From positions 124,001-188,000 of the forward strand of contig NZ_JHZA01000009.1 of NCBI RefSeq assembly GCF_000621165.1: a stretch of 64,000 nucleotides of DNA, in the 5' to 3' direction. A program made the translations under genes and the position numbers. The notes under the pieces were generated by a model, which saw only the letters and a list, made by a program, of their open reading frames with translations, was not told where the DNA came from and ran no database searches. This DNA is from Enterovibrio calviensis DSM 14347 (GTDB taxonomy: Bacteria; Pseudomonadota; Gammaproteobacteria; Enterobacterales; Vibrionaceae). Shown one piece after another: positions 49,015 through 61,019 of the stretch (within the stretch, counting starts at the first letter, position 1; the number at the start of each line of letters is the position of its first letter).

Positions 49015-49932
49015 TTAGGCTAGAACCATACCCGGCTCTGCAAATGTCACTGGCAGTGTCTGCTCGTTTTCAAATGTTGCCCATTCCCAAGCTTCTTGGT
49101 CTGCAAGCACTGCGCGAAGCAGTTGGTTATTCAACGCGTGACCTGACTTGAATGCACGCATTTCACCAATGATGTTATGTCCACACATGTATAGATCGCC
49201 AATAGCGTCTAGCACTTTGTGTTTAACCAGTTCATTGTCAAAACGCAGGCCGTCTTCGTTCAGGATGCGGTAATCATCAAGAACAATCGCACAATCGAAG
49301 CTACCGCCAAGACACAGGTTACGTGACTGGAGGTACTCAATGTCACGCATGAAACCAAAGGTTCTTGCACGGCTAATGTCTTTGATAAACGCTTGCGAAG
49401 AAAAATCCATCACCAGATTTTGTTGCTCAGATTCAATCGCAGGGTGATTGAAATCAATGGCGAAATCTAAACGGAAACCATCATAAGGTAGCAGTTCAGC
49501 CCACTTGTCGCCGTCTTCGATGCGAACAGGTTTCTTAATGCGCACAAAGCGTTTTGGTGCATTAAGTGTTTCAATACCCGCTGATTGCAACAAGTAGATG
49601 AATGGGCTCGCGCTACCATCCATGATTGGGATTTCTGGTGCATCTACTTCAACGATAACGTTATCGATACCCATACCAGCAAGCGCAGCATTTAAGTGCT
49701 CTACGGTAGAAATACGAACGCCATCGTCATTGACCAGTGCAGTACACAGCATGGTATCGCGAACTGACGCTGGATCTGCTGGAAAATCCACAGGAGGATT
49801 CAGGTCAGTACGACGATAAATAACGCCGGTGTTAGCTGCCGCTGGGCGCAGGATCAATGTGACCTTACGTCCAGAGTGCAAACCCACCCCAGTCGTTTGA
49901 ACAATAGTTTTTAATGTTCGCTGTCTAATCAT
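49015..49932 (-). CDS. lpxC: UDP-3-O-acyl-N-acetylglucosamine deacetylase
   Basis: Zinc enzyme for the committed step of lipid A synthesis. The 305-residue protein matches the family length. The first zinc His is His79 in TVEHLNAAL; the others lie in [12 protein letters not shown] (His and Asp), with a catalytic His in SGHALNN. It is the last gene of the dcw cluster, 117 bases after ftsZ, which leaves room for its own promoter. Confidence 0.97.
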   Translation of the reverse strand: MIRQRTLKTIVQTTGVGLHSGRKVTLILRPAAANTGVIYRRTDLNPPVDFPADPASVRDTMLCTALVNDDGVRISTVEHLNAALAGMGIDNVIVEVDAPEIPIMDGSASPFIYLLQSAGIETLNAPKRFVRIKKPVRIEDGDKWAELLPYDGFRLDFAIDFNHPAIESEQQNLVMDFSSQAFIKDISRARTFGFMRDIEYLQSRNLCLGGSFDCAIVLDDYRILNEDGLRFDNELVKHKVLDAIGDLYMCGHNIIGEMRAFKSGHALNNQLLRAVLADQEAWEWATFENEQTLPVTFAEPGMVLA

Positions 49933-50049
49933 CTGCCATTCCCAACTGAAATCTTTTTTTGCGCCTCATGTCACCCATTACGGTGTCACAACGAGACAAA
50001 ACGGGCAGCATAATATCATGCTGCTGTACACAAACCAAGCGCCGCCTGA

Positions 50050-51228
50050 TTAATCCGCTTGCTTACGCAAGAATGCAGGAATATCCAGATAGTCTTGTTC
50101 TTGCTTCGGCTTAGGCGCAACGTTAGATGTCTGTGGTTGAGCTGAACTTTCGATCGCCTGTCCACTTGAAACATTTGTTGCCGCCTTTGGCGTTTCTTGC
50201 AAAGGTTGTGCCTTGTTTTCCACTGGTGCTGGTTTTTGAGTTCCAGGAACCAAAGTGATGTCTGGCTTACGCTCGTTGCCGATACCAGTAGCGACTACGG
50301 TTACGCGCAATTCGTCACTCATCTCTGGATCCATAGAAGAACCGATAACCACAGTGGCATTATCTGAGGCAAATGCCTTTACAGTGTTGCCCACAGTTTC
50401 GAATTCATCCAGTCGCATATCAAAACCAGCTGTAATATTTACGAGAACGCCTCGTGCACCAGCCAAATCGATATCTTCCAGTAGCGGACTTGAAATCGCC
50501 ATTTCGGCAGCTTCTTCCGCACGGTTTTCACCGGTTGCGACACCGCTACCCATCATGGCATGACCCATCTCAGACATCACGGTACGTACGTCCGCAAAGT
50601 CGACGTTAATCAAGCCAGGGCGAGTGATCAGCTCTGCAATGCCTTGTACTGCGTTACGCAATACGTCATTGGCTTTTGCAAAAGCATCAAGCAGCGTAAT
50701 ACCGCGGCCCAGTACTTTTAGAAGCTTCTCATTTGGAATGGTGATCAATGAATCAACGTGCTTAGACAGCTCTTCGATTCCTTGCTCAGCAAACGCAAGA
50801 CGCTTCTTGCCTTCAAAGCTAAACGGCTTAGTCACAACGGCTACGGTAAGGATACCCAGCTCTTTTGCCACTTCAGCGATAACAGGTGCAGCACCGGTAC
50901 CAGTACCACCGCCCATACCCGCTGCGATAAATACCATATCGGCACCTTCGAGCTCAGCTTTAATCGCTTCACGATCTTCCAATGCTGACTCACGGCCAAC
51001 TTGTGGGTTTGCACCCGCACCAAGACCTTTCGTGATGTCACCACCGATTTGAATAACCGTACTTACAGCCGTCTTACGCAGCGCCTGAGCGTCCGTATTG
51101 ATGGTGATGAACTCCACCCCTTCAATTGACTCACGCACCATGTGTTCGACTGCATTACCACCGCCGCCGCCAACACCAACGACTTTAATTACCGCGTCAT
51201 TGGACATTTCCATCATCGGTTCAAACAT
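50050..51228 (-). CDS. ftsZ: Cell division GTPase FtsZ
   Basis: Tubulin homologue forming the Z ring. The 392-residue protein starts [18 protein letters not shown] and has the tubulin signature GGGTGTG (106-112), T7 loop residues in [11 protein letters not shown] and, after a variable linker (about 318-372), the conserved C-terminal peptide [14 protein letters not shown] that binds FtsA, ZipA and ZapD. ftsA lies 33 bases upstream. Confidence 0.98.
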   Translation of the reverse strand: MFEPMMEMSNDAVIKVVGVGGGGGNAVEHMVRESIEGVEFITINTDAQALRKTAVSTVIQIGGDITKGLGAGANPQVGRESALEDREAIKAELEGADMVFIAAGMGGGTGTGAAPVIAEVAKELGILTVAVVTKPFSFEGKKRLAFAEQGIEELSKHVDSLITIPNEKLLKVLGRGITLLDAFAKANDVLRNAVQGIAELITRPGLINVDFADVRTVMSEMGHAMMGSGVATGENRAEEAAEMAISSPLLEDIDLAGARGVLVNITAGFDMRLDEFETVGNTVKAFASDNATVVIGSSMDPEMSDELRVTVVATGIGNERKPDITLVPGTQKPAPVENKAQPLQETPKAATNVSSGQAIESSAQPQTSNVAPKPKQEQDYLDIPAFLRKQAD

Positions 51229-51261
51229 GTGTTCTCTCCGTCATTCCTGTTCGCATCAGGT

Positions 51262-52518
51262 TTAAAATTCTTTCTTGATCCAGCCACTAAACTTACTGAA
51301 CATTCCTGACACAGTTCGTTTAGGCTCTGGCTCGCTCGTTTCGTTCAATAGATTGTCTTTGCCGTAGTGTAATAAACCCACTGCGGTGGCGTGATAAGGT
51401 GCATTGACGTAATCCGTCAACCCTGTCACACCAGAAGGAAGACCCACGCGGACTTGGTTTTGGAATACGCGCTCTGCACATTCCACCAATCCTTGCATTT
51501 GTGCAGCACCGCCCGTCAGGACTACGCCTGCGGCCAATTGATGCTTCACGCCTTGTGCGCGTAATCGTTCCTGCACACGTTCCAATTCATGCTGCACCAA
51601 CCCCAGCAATTCACTGCAACGTGGCTCAATGACTTCAGCCAATGTTTGACGCTGTAGGCTCCGTGAAGGACGCCCACCCACGCTCGGTACATTGACCTTG
51701 GCATCTTTATTCACTAGCTCACCTAGCGCACACCCGTGTTTCACTTTGATTTTCTCTGCGTCACTCAAAGGCGTGCCGAATGCATAAGCAATATCACTAG
51801 TGATTACATTACCTGCGTATGGAATCACCGCTGCATGACGCAACGCACCACCAGTCCATACTGCAATGTCCATGGTTCCGCCGCCGATATCGACGACACA
51901 AACACCTAATTCTCTTTCATCTGCGGTGATCACCGCATGGCTCGCGGCCAACCCAGAAAAAATTAACTGATCAACTTTCAGGCCACATCGTTCTACCGCT
52001 TTTTCGATATTACGCGCCGTGTCGTTGTGGCAGGTGATCAGATGCACGCTAGCTTCCATACGGACGCCAGAAAGCCCTACTGGGTTTTTGATCCCTTCTT
52101 GATAGTCTATTTTGTATTCTTGCGGGATCACATGCAGCACACGCTGCTCGTCACTAATTTTTACAGACTTCGCAGTATGGATAACCATATCTACATCATC
52201 TTGGGTGACTTCTTCATCAGAAATCGTACCCATGCCGCGCTCAGTTAAACAATGAATGTGCTTACCTGACAACGATAAAAATACAGAATGAATCTTACAG
52301 TCAGACATCATTTCTGCGCCATTGACTGCTCGCTCAACCGATTTCACGACAGATTCAAGGTCGTTAACACCACCTTTATCCATCCCCTGAGACGGTGTTG
52401 TACCTACACCCAGTACATTCACTGCGCCATCAGGTAATATCTCACTGACTAACACTGAGACTTTCGATGTCCCGATATCTAATCCAACAATCAGTGGTCT
52501 GTCAGTTGCTTGCTTCAT
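51262..52518 (-). CDS. ftsA: Cell division protein FtsA
   Basis: Actin-like membrane tether for FtsZ. The 418-residue protein has the ATP-site phosphate loop VGLDIGTSKV (12-21), the second phosphate motif VVDIGGGTMDIAV and the adenosine motif GVVLTGGAAQMQG. It ends with an amphipathic membrane-targeting helix (MFSKFSGWIKKEF). It lies 17 bases after ftsQ, the classic ftsQ-ftsA-ftsZ order. Confidence 0.98.
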   Translation of the reverse strand: MKQATDRPLIVGLDIGTSKVSVLVSEILPDGAVNVLGVGTTPSQGMDKGGVNDLESVVKSVERAVNGAEMMSDCKIHSVFLSLSGKHIHCLTERGMGTISDEEVTQDDVDMVIHTAKSVKISDEQRVLHVIPQEYKIDYQEGIKNPVGLSGVRMEASVHLITCHNDTARNIEKAVERCGLKVDQLIFSGLAASHAVITADERELGVCVVDIGGGTMDIAVWTGGALRHAAVIPYAGNVITSDIAYAFGTPLSDAEKIKVKHGCALGELVNKDAKVNVPSVGGRPSRSLQRQTLAEVIEPRCSELLGLVQHELERVQERLRAQGVKHQLAAGVVLTGGAAQMQGLVECAERVFQNQVRVGLPSGVTGLTDYVNAPYHATAVGLLHYGKDNLLNETSEPEPKRTVSGMFSKFSGWIKKEF

Positions 52519-52535
52519 TCCATCTACTCTTAGGC

Positions 52536-53306
52536 TTACTCTTCACTGAGCGCTTGTTCAGGGGCTTTCCAGCCCACCGCAGCGCCAGTGTCATAGCGCA
52601 AATCTACGTATTGAATATCTCGTCCCGTGGAATTCATATCATCAAAGACATCCACAAAACGATGTAATCTTTCTTGTCTCGATTCTCGGCCTAACTCAAT
52701 CCGAATTCCGTCTTGTGTCACTATTCGCCAAGAGCGGCGTTCATTTAGCGCCAAGGCTGCGATATTAAGTTGGGTAGGCTGCAAGATATCGCGCATTTCA
52801 CGCCATGCATCCAACACTTCTTTCTCGCTTCCCTCAGGGCCATGCAAAGACACTAAGCCTTTTTCTTTGACGTCATCAGGGCTAGCGCTAAACGCGATAC
52901 CACCTACATCTAGCAATTGAGATCCATTCCAGACTGCTTGAGGTATGTATTCAGTCACATCAACTTTTAATGTATCTGGCCACTGCTTACGAACCGCGAC
53001 ATTAGCAACCCAAGGTAAGGCCGAAATAGCGCCGTGAATATCATCCACGTCTTGCAACATAAAGCTTTGCAAAGGCCCAATTTGAAGGACGGCGTTTCTG
53101 ACTTCCACCGACGACAAATGTATTAATTCGCCTTGTACAACAATTTGGGACAAAGGCAGTTGTTTTTCATCTCCCATCCAATTGAGGACTCGGAGTAACA
53201 GCCACAGAATCGCTAAAATGACAAACACCAAAAACACCAGCCCCCCCCAATGTTCTCTTAACATTGAAGGTTGAGCCGGTATGTCATTCGCGGTCACATC
53301 TGTCAT
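52536..53306 (-). CDS. ftsQ: Cell division protein FtsQ
   Basis: Bitopic divisome protein linking early and late proteins (binds FtsB/FtsL). The 256-residue protein has a short cytoplasmic start, one membrane helix (LVFLVFVILAILWLLLRVL, about 24-42), a POTRA domain beginning LPLSQIVVQGELIHLSS and the beta domain with RRSWRIVTQDGIRIELGR. The upstream gap to murC is 205 bases with no gene; ddlB, which sits here in Escherichia coli, is absent. Confidence 0.95.
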   Translation of the reverse strand: MTDVTANDIPAQPSMLREHWGGLVFLVFVILAILWLLLRVLNWMGDEKQLPLSQIVVQGELIHLSSVEVRNAVLQIGPLQSFMLQDVDDIHGAISALPWVANVAVRKQWPDTLKVDVTEYIPQAVWNGSQLLDVGGIAFSASPDDVKEKGLVSLHGPEGSEKEVLDAWREMRDILQPTQLNIAALALNERRSWRIVTQDGIRIELGRESRQERLHRFVDVFDDMNSTGRDIQYVDLRYDTGAAVGWKAPEQALSEE

Positions 53307-53511
53307 TTCAGGCTAATGCCTCGCCTCTATTGGGCAACCTGTCGCTTCGGTATACAAAGCCGACCGGATTATAACGGTCAGTTTGACAGGTCACCAAGCC
53401 TTGTTGACGCATAAGTGATAAAGCTGAGATCAAATACATGCAAATCGTGCAAAATTAGGTTAAAAATTAGACACAACCCATTTTGCCGCATTGCAACACG
53501 TGCAATCACGC

Positions 53512-54975
53512 TTATATCTGTGCGTTCAGCGCCTTTTTGTCTAGTTTCATTTCAGCCAGTTTTCTAGCCACTTTACCAATATCACCCGCGCCTTGTGTCA
53601 GAACTAAATCACCGGGTTGCAACACCGCCCCCAGTGCCGCTGGCAATGCTTCTACGTCGGAAACGAAGATCGGATCGATCTTGCCGCGACCACGTAGTGT
53701 GCGGCAAAGGCTACGACCATCTGCGCCAGCGATTGGTGCTTCTCCCGCGGAGTAAACGTCTAGCATCAACAGCACATCGACGTTTTCGAGTACGTTGGCA
53801 AAGTCATCATACAGATCACGTGTTCGGCTATATCGGTGCGGTTGGAATACCATCACAAGGCGGTTATCCGGCCAGCCCGCTCGCGCCGCTTGAATCGTGA
53901 CATCGACTTCACTTGGGTGATGACCATAGTCATCCACCAGCAAAGCCTCACCATCGTCAACAGGGAACAAGCCCAGCTGATCGAAACGGCGTCCTGTACC
54001 TTCAAAGTTCACAAGTGCACGCCAAATGGCTTCGTCTTCTACGCCATCTTCGGTCGCAACAGCAACCGCTGCTGCGGCGTTTAGCGCATTGTGGCGACCA
54101 GGAATATTAAGCTCAATGTTTAAATCAGGCTTGCCATTGCGACGAATGGTAAATATGCCTTTCTGGCCTTCTTGACGATAATCTCTCAGTTGCACGTCGG
54201 CATCATCAGAGAATCCATAAGTGATCACTTGGCGACCAATCAATGGGATGATTTCTCTGACAACTGCATCATCGATACACATGACTGCCTGTCCGTAGAA
54301 CGGCAATTTGTGCAGAAAATCGATAAAGGTTTGCTTCAAGTTATCGAAGTTACCGCCATAGGTATCCATATGGTCGGCTTCAATATTGGTCACAATCGCG
54401 ACCATAGGCTGCAAATGCAGGAAAGACGCATCGCTTTCATCTGCCTCTGCAATGAGATAACGGCTGCAGCCCAAACGCGCATTCGTACCTGCACTTTTTA
54501 CCAAGCCACCATTAACAAACGTTGGGTCAAGCCCGGCTTCTTGGTAGATCAACGTCGTCAGCGCAGTGGTTGTAGTTTTACCGTGCGTACCTGCAACGGC
54601 GATGCCATGGCGGTAACGCATCAGCTCGGCCAGCATTTCGGCTCGGCGAACCACAGGAATACGCGCCGATTTTGCCGCAACGAGTTCAGGGTTGTCTTGC
54701 TGAATGGCAGTAGATACCACCACCACACTCGCGCCGTCTACGTTAGTTTCAGCATGGCCAAAGAAGACTTTTGCCCCTTTGCTCTCAAGACGCTGCGTGA
54801 CAGGATTCTCTGACAAATCAGACCCTGAAACCTCATAACCTTCGTTCAATAATACTTCGGCAATACCGCACATACCTGCGCCGCCGATACCGACAAAGTG
54901 AATACGCTTAACACGGCGCATTTCTGGCACCATGGTTCTAATTTTTTCTAACTGATGACTATCAAACTTGCCCAT
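53512..54975 (-). CDS. murC: UDP-N-acetylmuramate-L-alanine ligase
   Basis: Adds the first amino acid to UDP-MurNAc. The 487-residue protein has an N-terminal Rossmann domain ([17 protein letters not shown]), ATP motif GTHGKTTTT and the Mur ligase C-terminal domain with [13 protein letters not shown] 54975 and an in-frame GTG 54978 are adjacent, and GAGAA upstream could serve either. It is 12 bases after murG. Confidence 0.97.
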   Translation of the reverse strand: MGKFDSHQLEKIRTMVPEMRRVKRIHFVGIGGAGMCGIAEVLLNEGYEVSGSDLSENPVTQRLESKGAKVFFGHAETNVDGASVVVVSTAIQQDNPELVAAKSARIPVVRRAEMLAELMRYRHGIAVAGTHGKTTTTALTTLIYQEAGLDPTFVNGGLVKSAGTNARLGCSRYLIAEADESDASFLHLQPMVAIVTNIEADHMDTYGGNFDNLKQTFIDFLHKLPFYGQAVMCIDDAVVREIIPLIGRQVITYGFSDDADVQLRDYRQEGQKGIFTIRRNGKPDLNIELNIPGRHNALNAAAAVAVATEDGVEDEAIWRALVNFEGTGRRFDQLGLFPVDDGEALLVDDYGHHPSEVDVTIQAARAGWPDNRLVMVFQPHRYSRTRDLYDDFANVLENVDVLLMLDVYSAGEAPIAGADGRSLCRTLRGRGKIDPIFVSDVEALPAALGAVLQPGDLVLTQGAGDIGKVARKLAEMKLDKKALNAQI

Positions 54976-54987
54976 CACTTTGTTCTC

Positions 54988-56058
54988 TTATTTCGCTACG
55001 TCTTTGATGACAGCAGCAACACGCGCTGCCGCATCGGTAATCGCTGCACGTTTCGCAGCGTGTGCCATTGTCATCAACGACTGTGAATCTAGGTGTTCTA
55101 ACGCCGAAGCCAGCTTTTCAGCGGTCAAATCGGGTTGCTCAATCATGATGGCTGCGCCATCTTGTACTAAATGTTCTGCGTTCAATGCCTGTTGGCGGTC
55201 TTTGTGTTGAAACGGCACAAAAATCGATGGAACGCCCGCTGCAGAGACTTCAGAAACGGTTAACGCCCCTGAACGACAAATCAATACGTCTGCCCAGTCA
55301 TACGCCTTTGCAACGTCATCAATAAATTCGGTAACTTCAACATTATCAACCTTTGCTTGCGCGAAACGGTTAAGCGTATCTGCTTGGCTGCTTTTACCGG
55401 CTTGATGGCGAACAATCACATCGCGTTTTAGCAATGCCAAAGCTTCTGGCACGGTGTGATTGAGAATGCGAGCCCCTTGGCTGCCTCCCATCACAAGAAT
55501 ATTCAGAGGCGATCCATCTTTATAAGGCGCTGCGTCACGCAATTCGCACACATCTTTCCTTACCGGATTCCCAACCACTTCCGCATGAGGAAATGCACCA
55601 GGGAACGCTTGCAACACACGCTTGGCAATTTTAGCCAACCACTGATTGGTTAAACCTGCGACGGCATTTTGTTCGTGCAACACAACAGGAATGCCACTCA
55701 ACCACGCCGCTAAGCCACCAGGGCCGCTCACATAGCCGCCCATACCGAGCACGGCATCCGGCTGAAATTGTTGAATATGTTTACGCGCTTGGCGTACCGC
55801 GTTTATCACCATCCAAGGGGCGAGAAGTTTACGCGCAAAGCCTGAACCACGCAGCCCCTTTACTTCAATAAAGTCGATCTCAATGCCATGTTTAGGCACC
55901 AAATCTGCTTCCATTCTATCCGCTGTTCCTAACCAGCGGATTTCCCAACCTTGTTGCTGCAGTTCATTGGCAACCGCTAGCCCTGGGAAAACGTGACCGC
56001 CAGTCCCTCCGGCCATCACTAATAACTTTTTATGCTTTTGTTCGTTTTCGTTTTTCAT
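54988..56058 (-). CDS. murG: Lipid II synthase MurG
   Basis: Peripheral inner-membrane GT28 transferase that adds GlcNAc to lipid I. The 356-residue protein has the N-terminal glycine loop [23 protein letters not shown], the second glycine loop [13 protein letters not shown] and C-terminal [12 protein letters not shown]. The start overlaps the end of ftsW by 29 bases, so translation is coupled. Confidence 0.97.
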   Translation of the reverse strand: MKNENEQKHKKLLVMAGGTGGHVFPGLAVANELQQQGWEIRWLGTADRMEADLVPKHGIEIDFIEVKGLRGSGFARKLLAPWMVINAVRQARKHIQQFQPDAVLGMGGYVSGPGGLAAWLSGIPVVLHEQNAVAGLTNQWLAKIAKRVLQAFPGAFPHAEVVGNPVRKDVCELRDAAPYKDGSPLNILVMGGSQGARILNHTVPEALALLKRDVIVRHQAGKSSQADTLNRFAQAKVDNVEVTEFIDDVAKAYDWADVLICRSGALTVSEVSAAGVPSIFVPFQHKDRQQALNAEHLVQDGAAIMIEQPDLTAEKLASALEHLDSQSLMTMAHAAKRAAITDAAARVAAVIKDVAK

Positions 56059-57241
56059 GGGTCACAATTCGTTGGTGCGCCTGAGAAGTTTCTAAACGGT
56101 ATTCATGATCAATACGAAGAAGAATGGCTACCGCTGTCGACATAATAAATAAACTGGATCCACCATAACTGACCAGTGGCAAGGTCAAGCCCTTCGTTGG
56201 CACAATTCCCGCTGCCGCGCCCACATTCACAAGCGCCTGAAACGCAAACCAAATGCCGATACCAAAGGCGAGAAAGCCGCCAAACAACTGATTTGCCTCA
56301 AGGCAACGCTTGCCGATAAACAGTGCGCGGAAAACCAGTGCAAAGACCATTAATAGCACCACGACAACGCCGACTAAGCCTAACTCTTCAGCAAGTACGG
56401 CAATAACAAAGTCAGTATGCGCTTCGGGCAAATATTCCAGTTTCTGAATGGAATTTCCTAGCCCTTGCCCCCACCAATCCCCTCGACCAAATGCCATGAG
56501 AGATTGGGTTAGCTGATAACCACTGCCAAACGGGTCTTGCCAAGGGTCTAAAAACGACGTGACACGCGCGACACGATAAGGCTCGGCGATAATCAGTAAG
56601 CCCACCAGCCCTAATCCACTAAAGAGCAGCACGCCAAATTGCCACAACTTAGCGCCAGCAATAAACAGCATGCCAACGGTGGTGACAAACATTACCACCA
56701 CGGAGCCCAAATCCGGTTGTAGCAGGAGCAAACCGGCTATAACAACCAACACAGCCAGTGGCTTCAGGAACCCTGTAAAGCTTTCTCGCACCTCACCATG
56801 TCGGCGCACGAGATAACCGGCAATAAACAAAAAGAGGGACAGTTTCGCCACTTCAGCTGGCTGAAGGTTAATGACGCCTAACGGCAACCAACGCACTGCA
56901 CCGTTCACTGAGCGTCCTACGACCAAAACCGCTATCAGCAACCCTAATGAGATAAACAACATGGGAATGCTGAGTTGTTGCCAGCGAGCCAATGGGATTT
57001 GCATTGCGATCGCAGCGATAATGAGCGCACCAACGAGGTACACTCCCTGACGGATAGCAAAATAAAATGGCTGATCGACCAAGCGGGTCGATACTGGAAT
57101 TGAGGCAGACGAGACCATGATCAGGCCCACCATCATGAGTCCGAACGAGAGCCAAACGAGGTGTCTATCATACAAAGCAGTGGGCGCTGGTCGTGACAAC
57201 CAACGCAAGACACGCATGTCTTCCCACTTTGCACTCATCAT
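56030..57241 (-). CDS. ftsW: Septal SEDS peptidoglycan polymerase FtsW
   Basis: Ten-helix SEDS glycosyltransferase that works with FtsI at the septum. The 403-residue protein has [13 protein letters not shown] (SEDS signature with the conserved Asp in the large periplasmic loop region downstream: [19 protein letters not shown]) and the C-terminal SYGGSSL. ATG 57241 overlaps the murD stop (ATGATGA); a second ATG follows directly at 57238. Confidence 0.96.
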   Translation of the reverse strand: MMSAKWEDMRVLRWLSRPAPTALYDRHLVWLSFGLMMVGLIMVSSASIPVSTRLVDQPFYFAIRQGVYLVGALIIAAIAMQIPLARWQQLSIPMLFISLGLLIAVLVVGRSVNGAVRWLPLGVINLQPAEVAKLSLFLFIAGYLVRRHGEVRESFTGFLKPLAVLVVIAGLLLLQPDLGSVVVMFVTTVGMLFIAGAKLWQFGVLLFSGLGLVGLLIIAEPYRVARVTSFLDPWQDPFGSGYQLTQSLMAFGRGDWWGQGLGNSIQKLEYLPEAHTDFVIAVLAEELGLVGVVVVLLMVFALVFRALFIGKRCLEANQLFGGFLAFGIGIWFAFQALVNVGAAAGIVPTKGLTLPLVSYGGSSLFIMSTAVAILLRIDHEYRLETSQAHQRIVTHEKRKRTKA

Positions 57242-58578
57242 TCTGACACCGTCTCCTTGGCATTATGTTCGGTAATGGCTTTGGCATACGCCGTAAACGT
57301 ATCACCACGTACCATGAAATTGGTGAACTGATCGAAGCTCGCGCAGGCGGGTGACAACAACACCATATCCCCAGATTTTGCCGTTTCCACCGCGATGTCC
57401 ATAGCTTGTTGCATGGTTTCCACCACGACAGGTGAAGACACTAAGTTCGCAAATGCTTGTCCATCTCGGCCATAGCAATACAAGGTCACATCTAGCGCTG
57501 CGAGCACCGGCTTCAATGATGAAAATTCCGCGCCTTTGCCGTCGCCGCCCACAAGAAGGTGAAGCTTACCGGGCAATTGAAGGCCATCCAACGCAGCCAA
57601 GGTACTGGCAGGGTTTGTCGCCTTAGAATCGTTGACCCATAAAACCCCGCGATGTTCCAACACCTGTTGGCAACGGTGAGGCAAACCACAATATTCGCGC
57701 ATTGCCTGACATTGTGCTGCACGGTCAATCCCGACTGCATCCGCTAGCGCCATAGCAGCAAGACAGTTAGCCACATTGTGACGACCGACCAAAGCAATAT
57801 CAGTCACTGCCATGATTGGCTCACCTTTGGCTGCCAGCCACTCTGCACCTTCTTGACGAGTGAGTGTGTACTCACCTTGTGAGAAACCGAAACTTTCTGC
57901 TTGCGTGGTTGCAGGCGCTTGCGTCTGGATATCATCTTGATTCCACACCGCAAGCTGAGTTTGATCATAGATACGCAGCTTAGCCTGTCGGTAGTCATCC
58001 ATACCGCCATAGCGATCCATGTGATCTTCTGACAGATTCAAAAACACAGCGGCAGCCATATCAAGCGACGACGTGGTTTCTAATTGAAAGCTCGACAGCT
58101 CTAACACGTAAAGCTCGTGGCCATACGCCAGCATGTCTAACGCAGCAAAACCAATATTACCGCCGACACCAACATTCACACCCGCAGCTTTTGCCATTTC
58201 GCCCACAAGGCTAGTGACCGTGCTTTTTCCGTTTGAGCCAGTAATACCAATCACAGGCGCTGTCACATCACGCGCAAACAATTCAATATCACCCACGATC
58301 TCGATGCCTTTCGCTGCGGCGTCTTGAAGCTGAGGGGTCGCGAGCGCAATTCCCGGGCTTGCAACAATTTGGTCGGCACTCAATAGCCAATCCATGTTCC
58401 ACCCACCCGCATGCAACGCGACATTTGAAGGCAGTTGCTCAGCGCCTGGTGGTGTAGCACGTGTATCAATCACCTTGATATCAACATCACCGCCTTTGCG
58501 CAGCAAATGATTCACGACAGAAAGCCCGGTCATACCGAGCCCTATCACCACTATTTGTTTTTTCGCGGTGCCTGCCAT
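57238..58578 (-). CDS. murD: UDP-N-acetylmuramoyl-L-alanine-D-glutamate ligase
   Basis: Adds D-glutamate to the peptide stem. The 446-residue protein has the N-terminal UDP-binding [15 protein letters not shown] motif [11 protein letters not shown], central [17 protein letters not shown] and the C-terminal domain with [16 protein letters not shown]. It lies 3 bases after mraY. Confidence 0.97.
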   Translation of the reverse strand: MAGTAKKQIVVIGLGMTGLSVVNHLLRKGGDVDIKVIDTRATPPGAEQLPSNVALHAGGWNMDWLLSADQIVASPGIALATPQLQDAAAKGIEIVGDIELFARDVTAPVIGITGSNGKSTVTSLVGEMAKAAGVNVGVGGNIGFAALDMLAYGHELYVLELSSFQLETTSSLDMAAAVFLNLSEDHMDRYGGMDDYRQAKLRIYDQTQLAVWNQDDIQTQAPATTQAESFGFSQGEYTLTRQEGAEWLAAKGEPIMAVTDIALVGRHNVANCLAAMALADAVGIDRAAQCQAMREYCGLPHRCQQVLEHRGVLWVNDSKATNPASTLAALDGLQLPGKLHLLVGGDGKGAEFSSLKPVLAALDVTLYCYGRDGQAFANLVSSPVVVETMQQAMDIAVETAKSGDMVLLSPACASFDQFTNFMVRGDTFTAYAKAITEHNAKETVSE

Positions 58579-58581
58579 GAA

Positions 58582-59664
58582 TTAACGTACCTTCAACGTG
58601 GCTAAACCAATCAAAACAAGCATCAAGGTAATGATCCAAAATCGAACAATCACGCGCGGCTCGGGCCAACCTTTTAACTCATAATGGTGATGGATAGGCG
58701 CCATGCGGAAAATGCGTTGGCCACGAAGCTTGTACGAACCCACTTGCAAGATCACCGACAGTGTTTCCATAACGAACACGCCGCCCATGATCACTAGCAA
58801 GAATTCTTGGCGAACCAGCACAGCAATGGTGCCTAATGCACCGCCCAGCGCAAGTGAACCCACATCGCCCATAAAGACTTGTGCTGGGTAGGTGTTAAAC
58901 CACAAAAAGCCAAGACCCGCGCCGACAATCGCGGCACAAACCACCACGAGTTCGCCTGCATCTTTGATGTAAGGGATATGCAGATATTCTGCGAAGTTAA
59001 CGTTGCCCGTTGCCCACGCGATAAAGGCAAAGCCACTAGCAACCATCACCGTCGGCATAATGGCAAGGCCATCTAAGCCGTCAGTAAGGTTAACGGCGTT
59101 ACTGGTACCCACAATCACAAAGTAGGTAAACACCACGTAGAACAAGCCCAACTGCGGCATGACATCTTTAAAGAAAGGCACAACTAACTGAGTCGCAGCA
59201 GTATCTTTTCCGTAAGCATAGAGCGCAAATGCCACGACCAATGCGATAGCGGATTGCCAAAAATACTTCCAACGTGCGATAAGACCATCCGTGTTCTTAC
59301 GTACCACTTTGCGATAATCATCAACAAAGCCAATGGCGCCATAACCCAAGGTAACAAACAATACCGCCCACACATACGGGTTGGACAAGTCGGCCCACAG
59401 CAGCACAGTGACGGTAATCGCAGTGAGGATCATCAAGCCGCCCATAGTCGGCGTTCCGCGTTTGCTGAAGTGAGATTCAGGGCCTTCGTTGCGAACCACC
59501 TGGCCAATCTGCAACATCTGCAAACGGGCGATCAAGCGCGGGCCCATCCAAAGGGAAAGCACTAAAGCGGTCAACACACTGAGAATGGCGCGAAAGGTCA
59601 GGTAATCAAATAGCCTGAAAAAGGGAATGTGCTGGGCAAGAATATCCGATAGCCAATCTAGCAT
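58582..59664 (-). CDS. mraY: Phospho-MurNAc-pentapeptide translocase (lipid I synthase)
   Basis: Ten-helix inner-membrane enzyme that moves phospho-MurNAc-pentapeptide onto undecaprenyl phosphate. The 360-residue protein equals the family length. The acidic loops [16 protein letters not shown] and [11 protein letters not shown] and the histidine loop [14 protein letters not shown] are intact. The start overlaps the murF end by 7 bases. Confidence 0.97.
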   Translation of the reverse strand: MLDWLSDILAQHIPFFRLFDYLTFRAILSVLTALVLSLWMGPRLIARLQMLQIGQVVRNEGPESHFSKRGTPTMGGLMILTAITVTVLLWADLSNPYVWAVLFVTLGYGAIGFVDDYRKVVRKNTDGLIARWKYFWQSAIALVVAFALYAYGKDTAATQLVVPFFKDVMPQLGLFYVVFTYFVIVGTSNAVNLTDGLDGLAIMPTVMVASGFAFIAWATGNVNFAEYLHIPYIKDAGELVVVCAAIVGAGLGFLWFNTYPAQVFMGDVGSLALGGALGTIAVLVRQEFLLVIMGGVFVMETLSVILQVGSYKLRGQRIFRMAPIHHHYELKGWPEPRVIVRFWIITLMLVLIGLATLKVR

Positions 59665-61019
59665 GACGCGCTCTCCTCGATTGCTGCTACCACTTCTGAC
59701 ATTTTCATTCCGTTGGCCCCTTTGACCAAAACGGATACTTCACGTTTTGTTTTCATGAGTTCTACTACATGCGCGATCAGCGCGTCTTTATTTTCAAAAT
59801 GTTGACCACCGCAACGAGCACTGATGACTTCGCTGGCTGGCCCATATGTGATCACGGTTTGAATGGAAGATTGGCTGAGATGATCAGCTACCTCTTGGTG
59901 CACGGCAGCGGAATGTTCTCCCATCTCTCCCATGTCGGCCAAGACGATAACCTTGTCTCCCGCAAAGCCATCCAGTAAATCGACCGCGGCTTTCATGGCG
60001 GCAAGGCTCGCATTGTAACTGTCGTCAATCAGACGAAGTCCCGGACGCGGAAAGCTTATCGCGCCTCGCCCCTTAACAGGCGACACGGAAGCGAGACCAC
60101 GCGCCACATCATCCATGGTGACACCATCAACATTCAATGCCGCTATGGTTGCCAATATCGCGTTCGCGACATTATGTTGCCCGGGTAAATTCACAAACAA
60201 AGGGTAAACCCCCTCGTTCGTCACTAAATCAAACTCGAAACAACCGTTATCAGTTTGTCTGATGTTCTCTGCACGATAGTCAGCATTTTTATCCGCCACT
60301 GTCATGGTAAGTAACTGCTTACTTTCCAATACCGTGTCCCAGCGTTCACCACCAAAACTATCAAGGTTCACAATCGCCAACGCGTTGTCTGCCAACCCTT
60401 CAAAAATTTCGCCCTTGGCCTGAGCCACACCATCTAATGAGCCAAAGCCCTCAAGGTGCGCCGCAGCTAGGTTCGTTACCATCGCAATATCGGGTTTCAC
60501 CAACTGGGTGGTGTAAGCAATTTCACCGATGTGATTCGCGCCCAGCTCAATCACCGCATAGGCGTCCGAGGGGGTTAAGCGCAACAAGGTTAATGGCACA
60601 CCGATGTCGTTATTAAAATTACCCGCGGTATACAAGGTTTGTCCCTGCTGAGACAAAATCGCCGCCAGCATTTCTTTCACCGTGGTTTTGCCACAACTGC
60701 CTGTTAGTGCGATGGTTTTGACATCGCACTGAGCTTTAACCCACGCACCGAGCTGGCCCAATGCAAGCTTGGTATCTTTAACTACTAGCTGTGGTAAATC
60801 AGAATCTACATGTGTCGAGACCAACAATGCAGAAGCACCATTGGCTTTGGCAGTATCGATAAAGTCATGCGCATCGAAACGCTCACCCACCAGCGCCACA
60901 AACAGAGCGCCTTCGCCGAGTGTGCGCGTATCGGTCGATACGGCATTGATGATGACGTCTTCACCTTGTAGGTCAGCCGCTAAAACAGACTGCAACGTTT
61001 GAAGCGAAACCGGGATCAT
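59658..61019 (-). CDS. murF: UDP-MurNAc-tripeptide-D-Ala-D-Ala ligase
   Basis: Completes the pentapeptide by adding D-Ala-D-Ala. The 453-residue protein has ATP motif [23 protein letters not shown] and the C-terminal [17 protein letters not shown]. It overlaps murE by 4 bases. Because ddlB is missing from the cluster, the D-Ala-D-Ala substrate must come from a ddl gene elsewhere. Confidence 0.97.
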   Translation of the reverse strand: MIPVSLQTLQSVLAADLQGEDVIINAVSTDTRTLGEGALFVALVGERFDAHDFIDTAKANGASALLVSTHVDSDLPQLVVKDTKLALGQLGAWVKAQCDVKTIALTGSCGKTTVKEMLAAILSQQGQTLYTAGNFNNDIGVPLTLLRLTPSDAYAVIELGANHIGEIAYTTQLVKPDIAMVTNLAAAHLEGFGSLDGVAQAKGEIFEGLADNALAIVNLDSFGGERWDTVLESKQLLTMTVADKNADYRAENIRQTDNGCFEFDLVTNEGVYPLFVNLPGQHNVANAILATIAALNVDGVTMDDVARGLASVSPVKGRGAISFPRPGLRLIDDSYNASLAAMKAAVDLLDGFAGDKVIVLADMGEMGEHSAAVHQEVADHLSQSSIQTVITYGPASEVISARCGGQHFENKDALIAHVVELMKTKREVSVLVKGANGMKMSEVVAAIEESASC

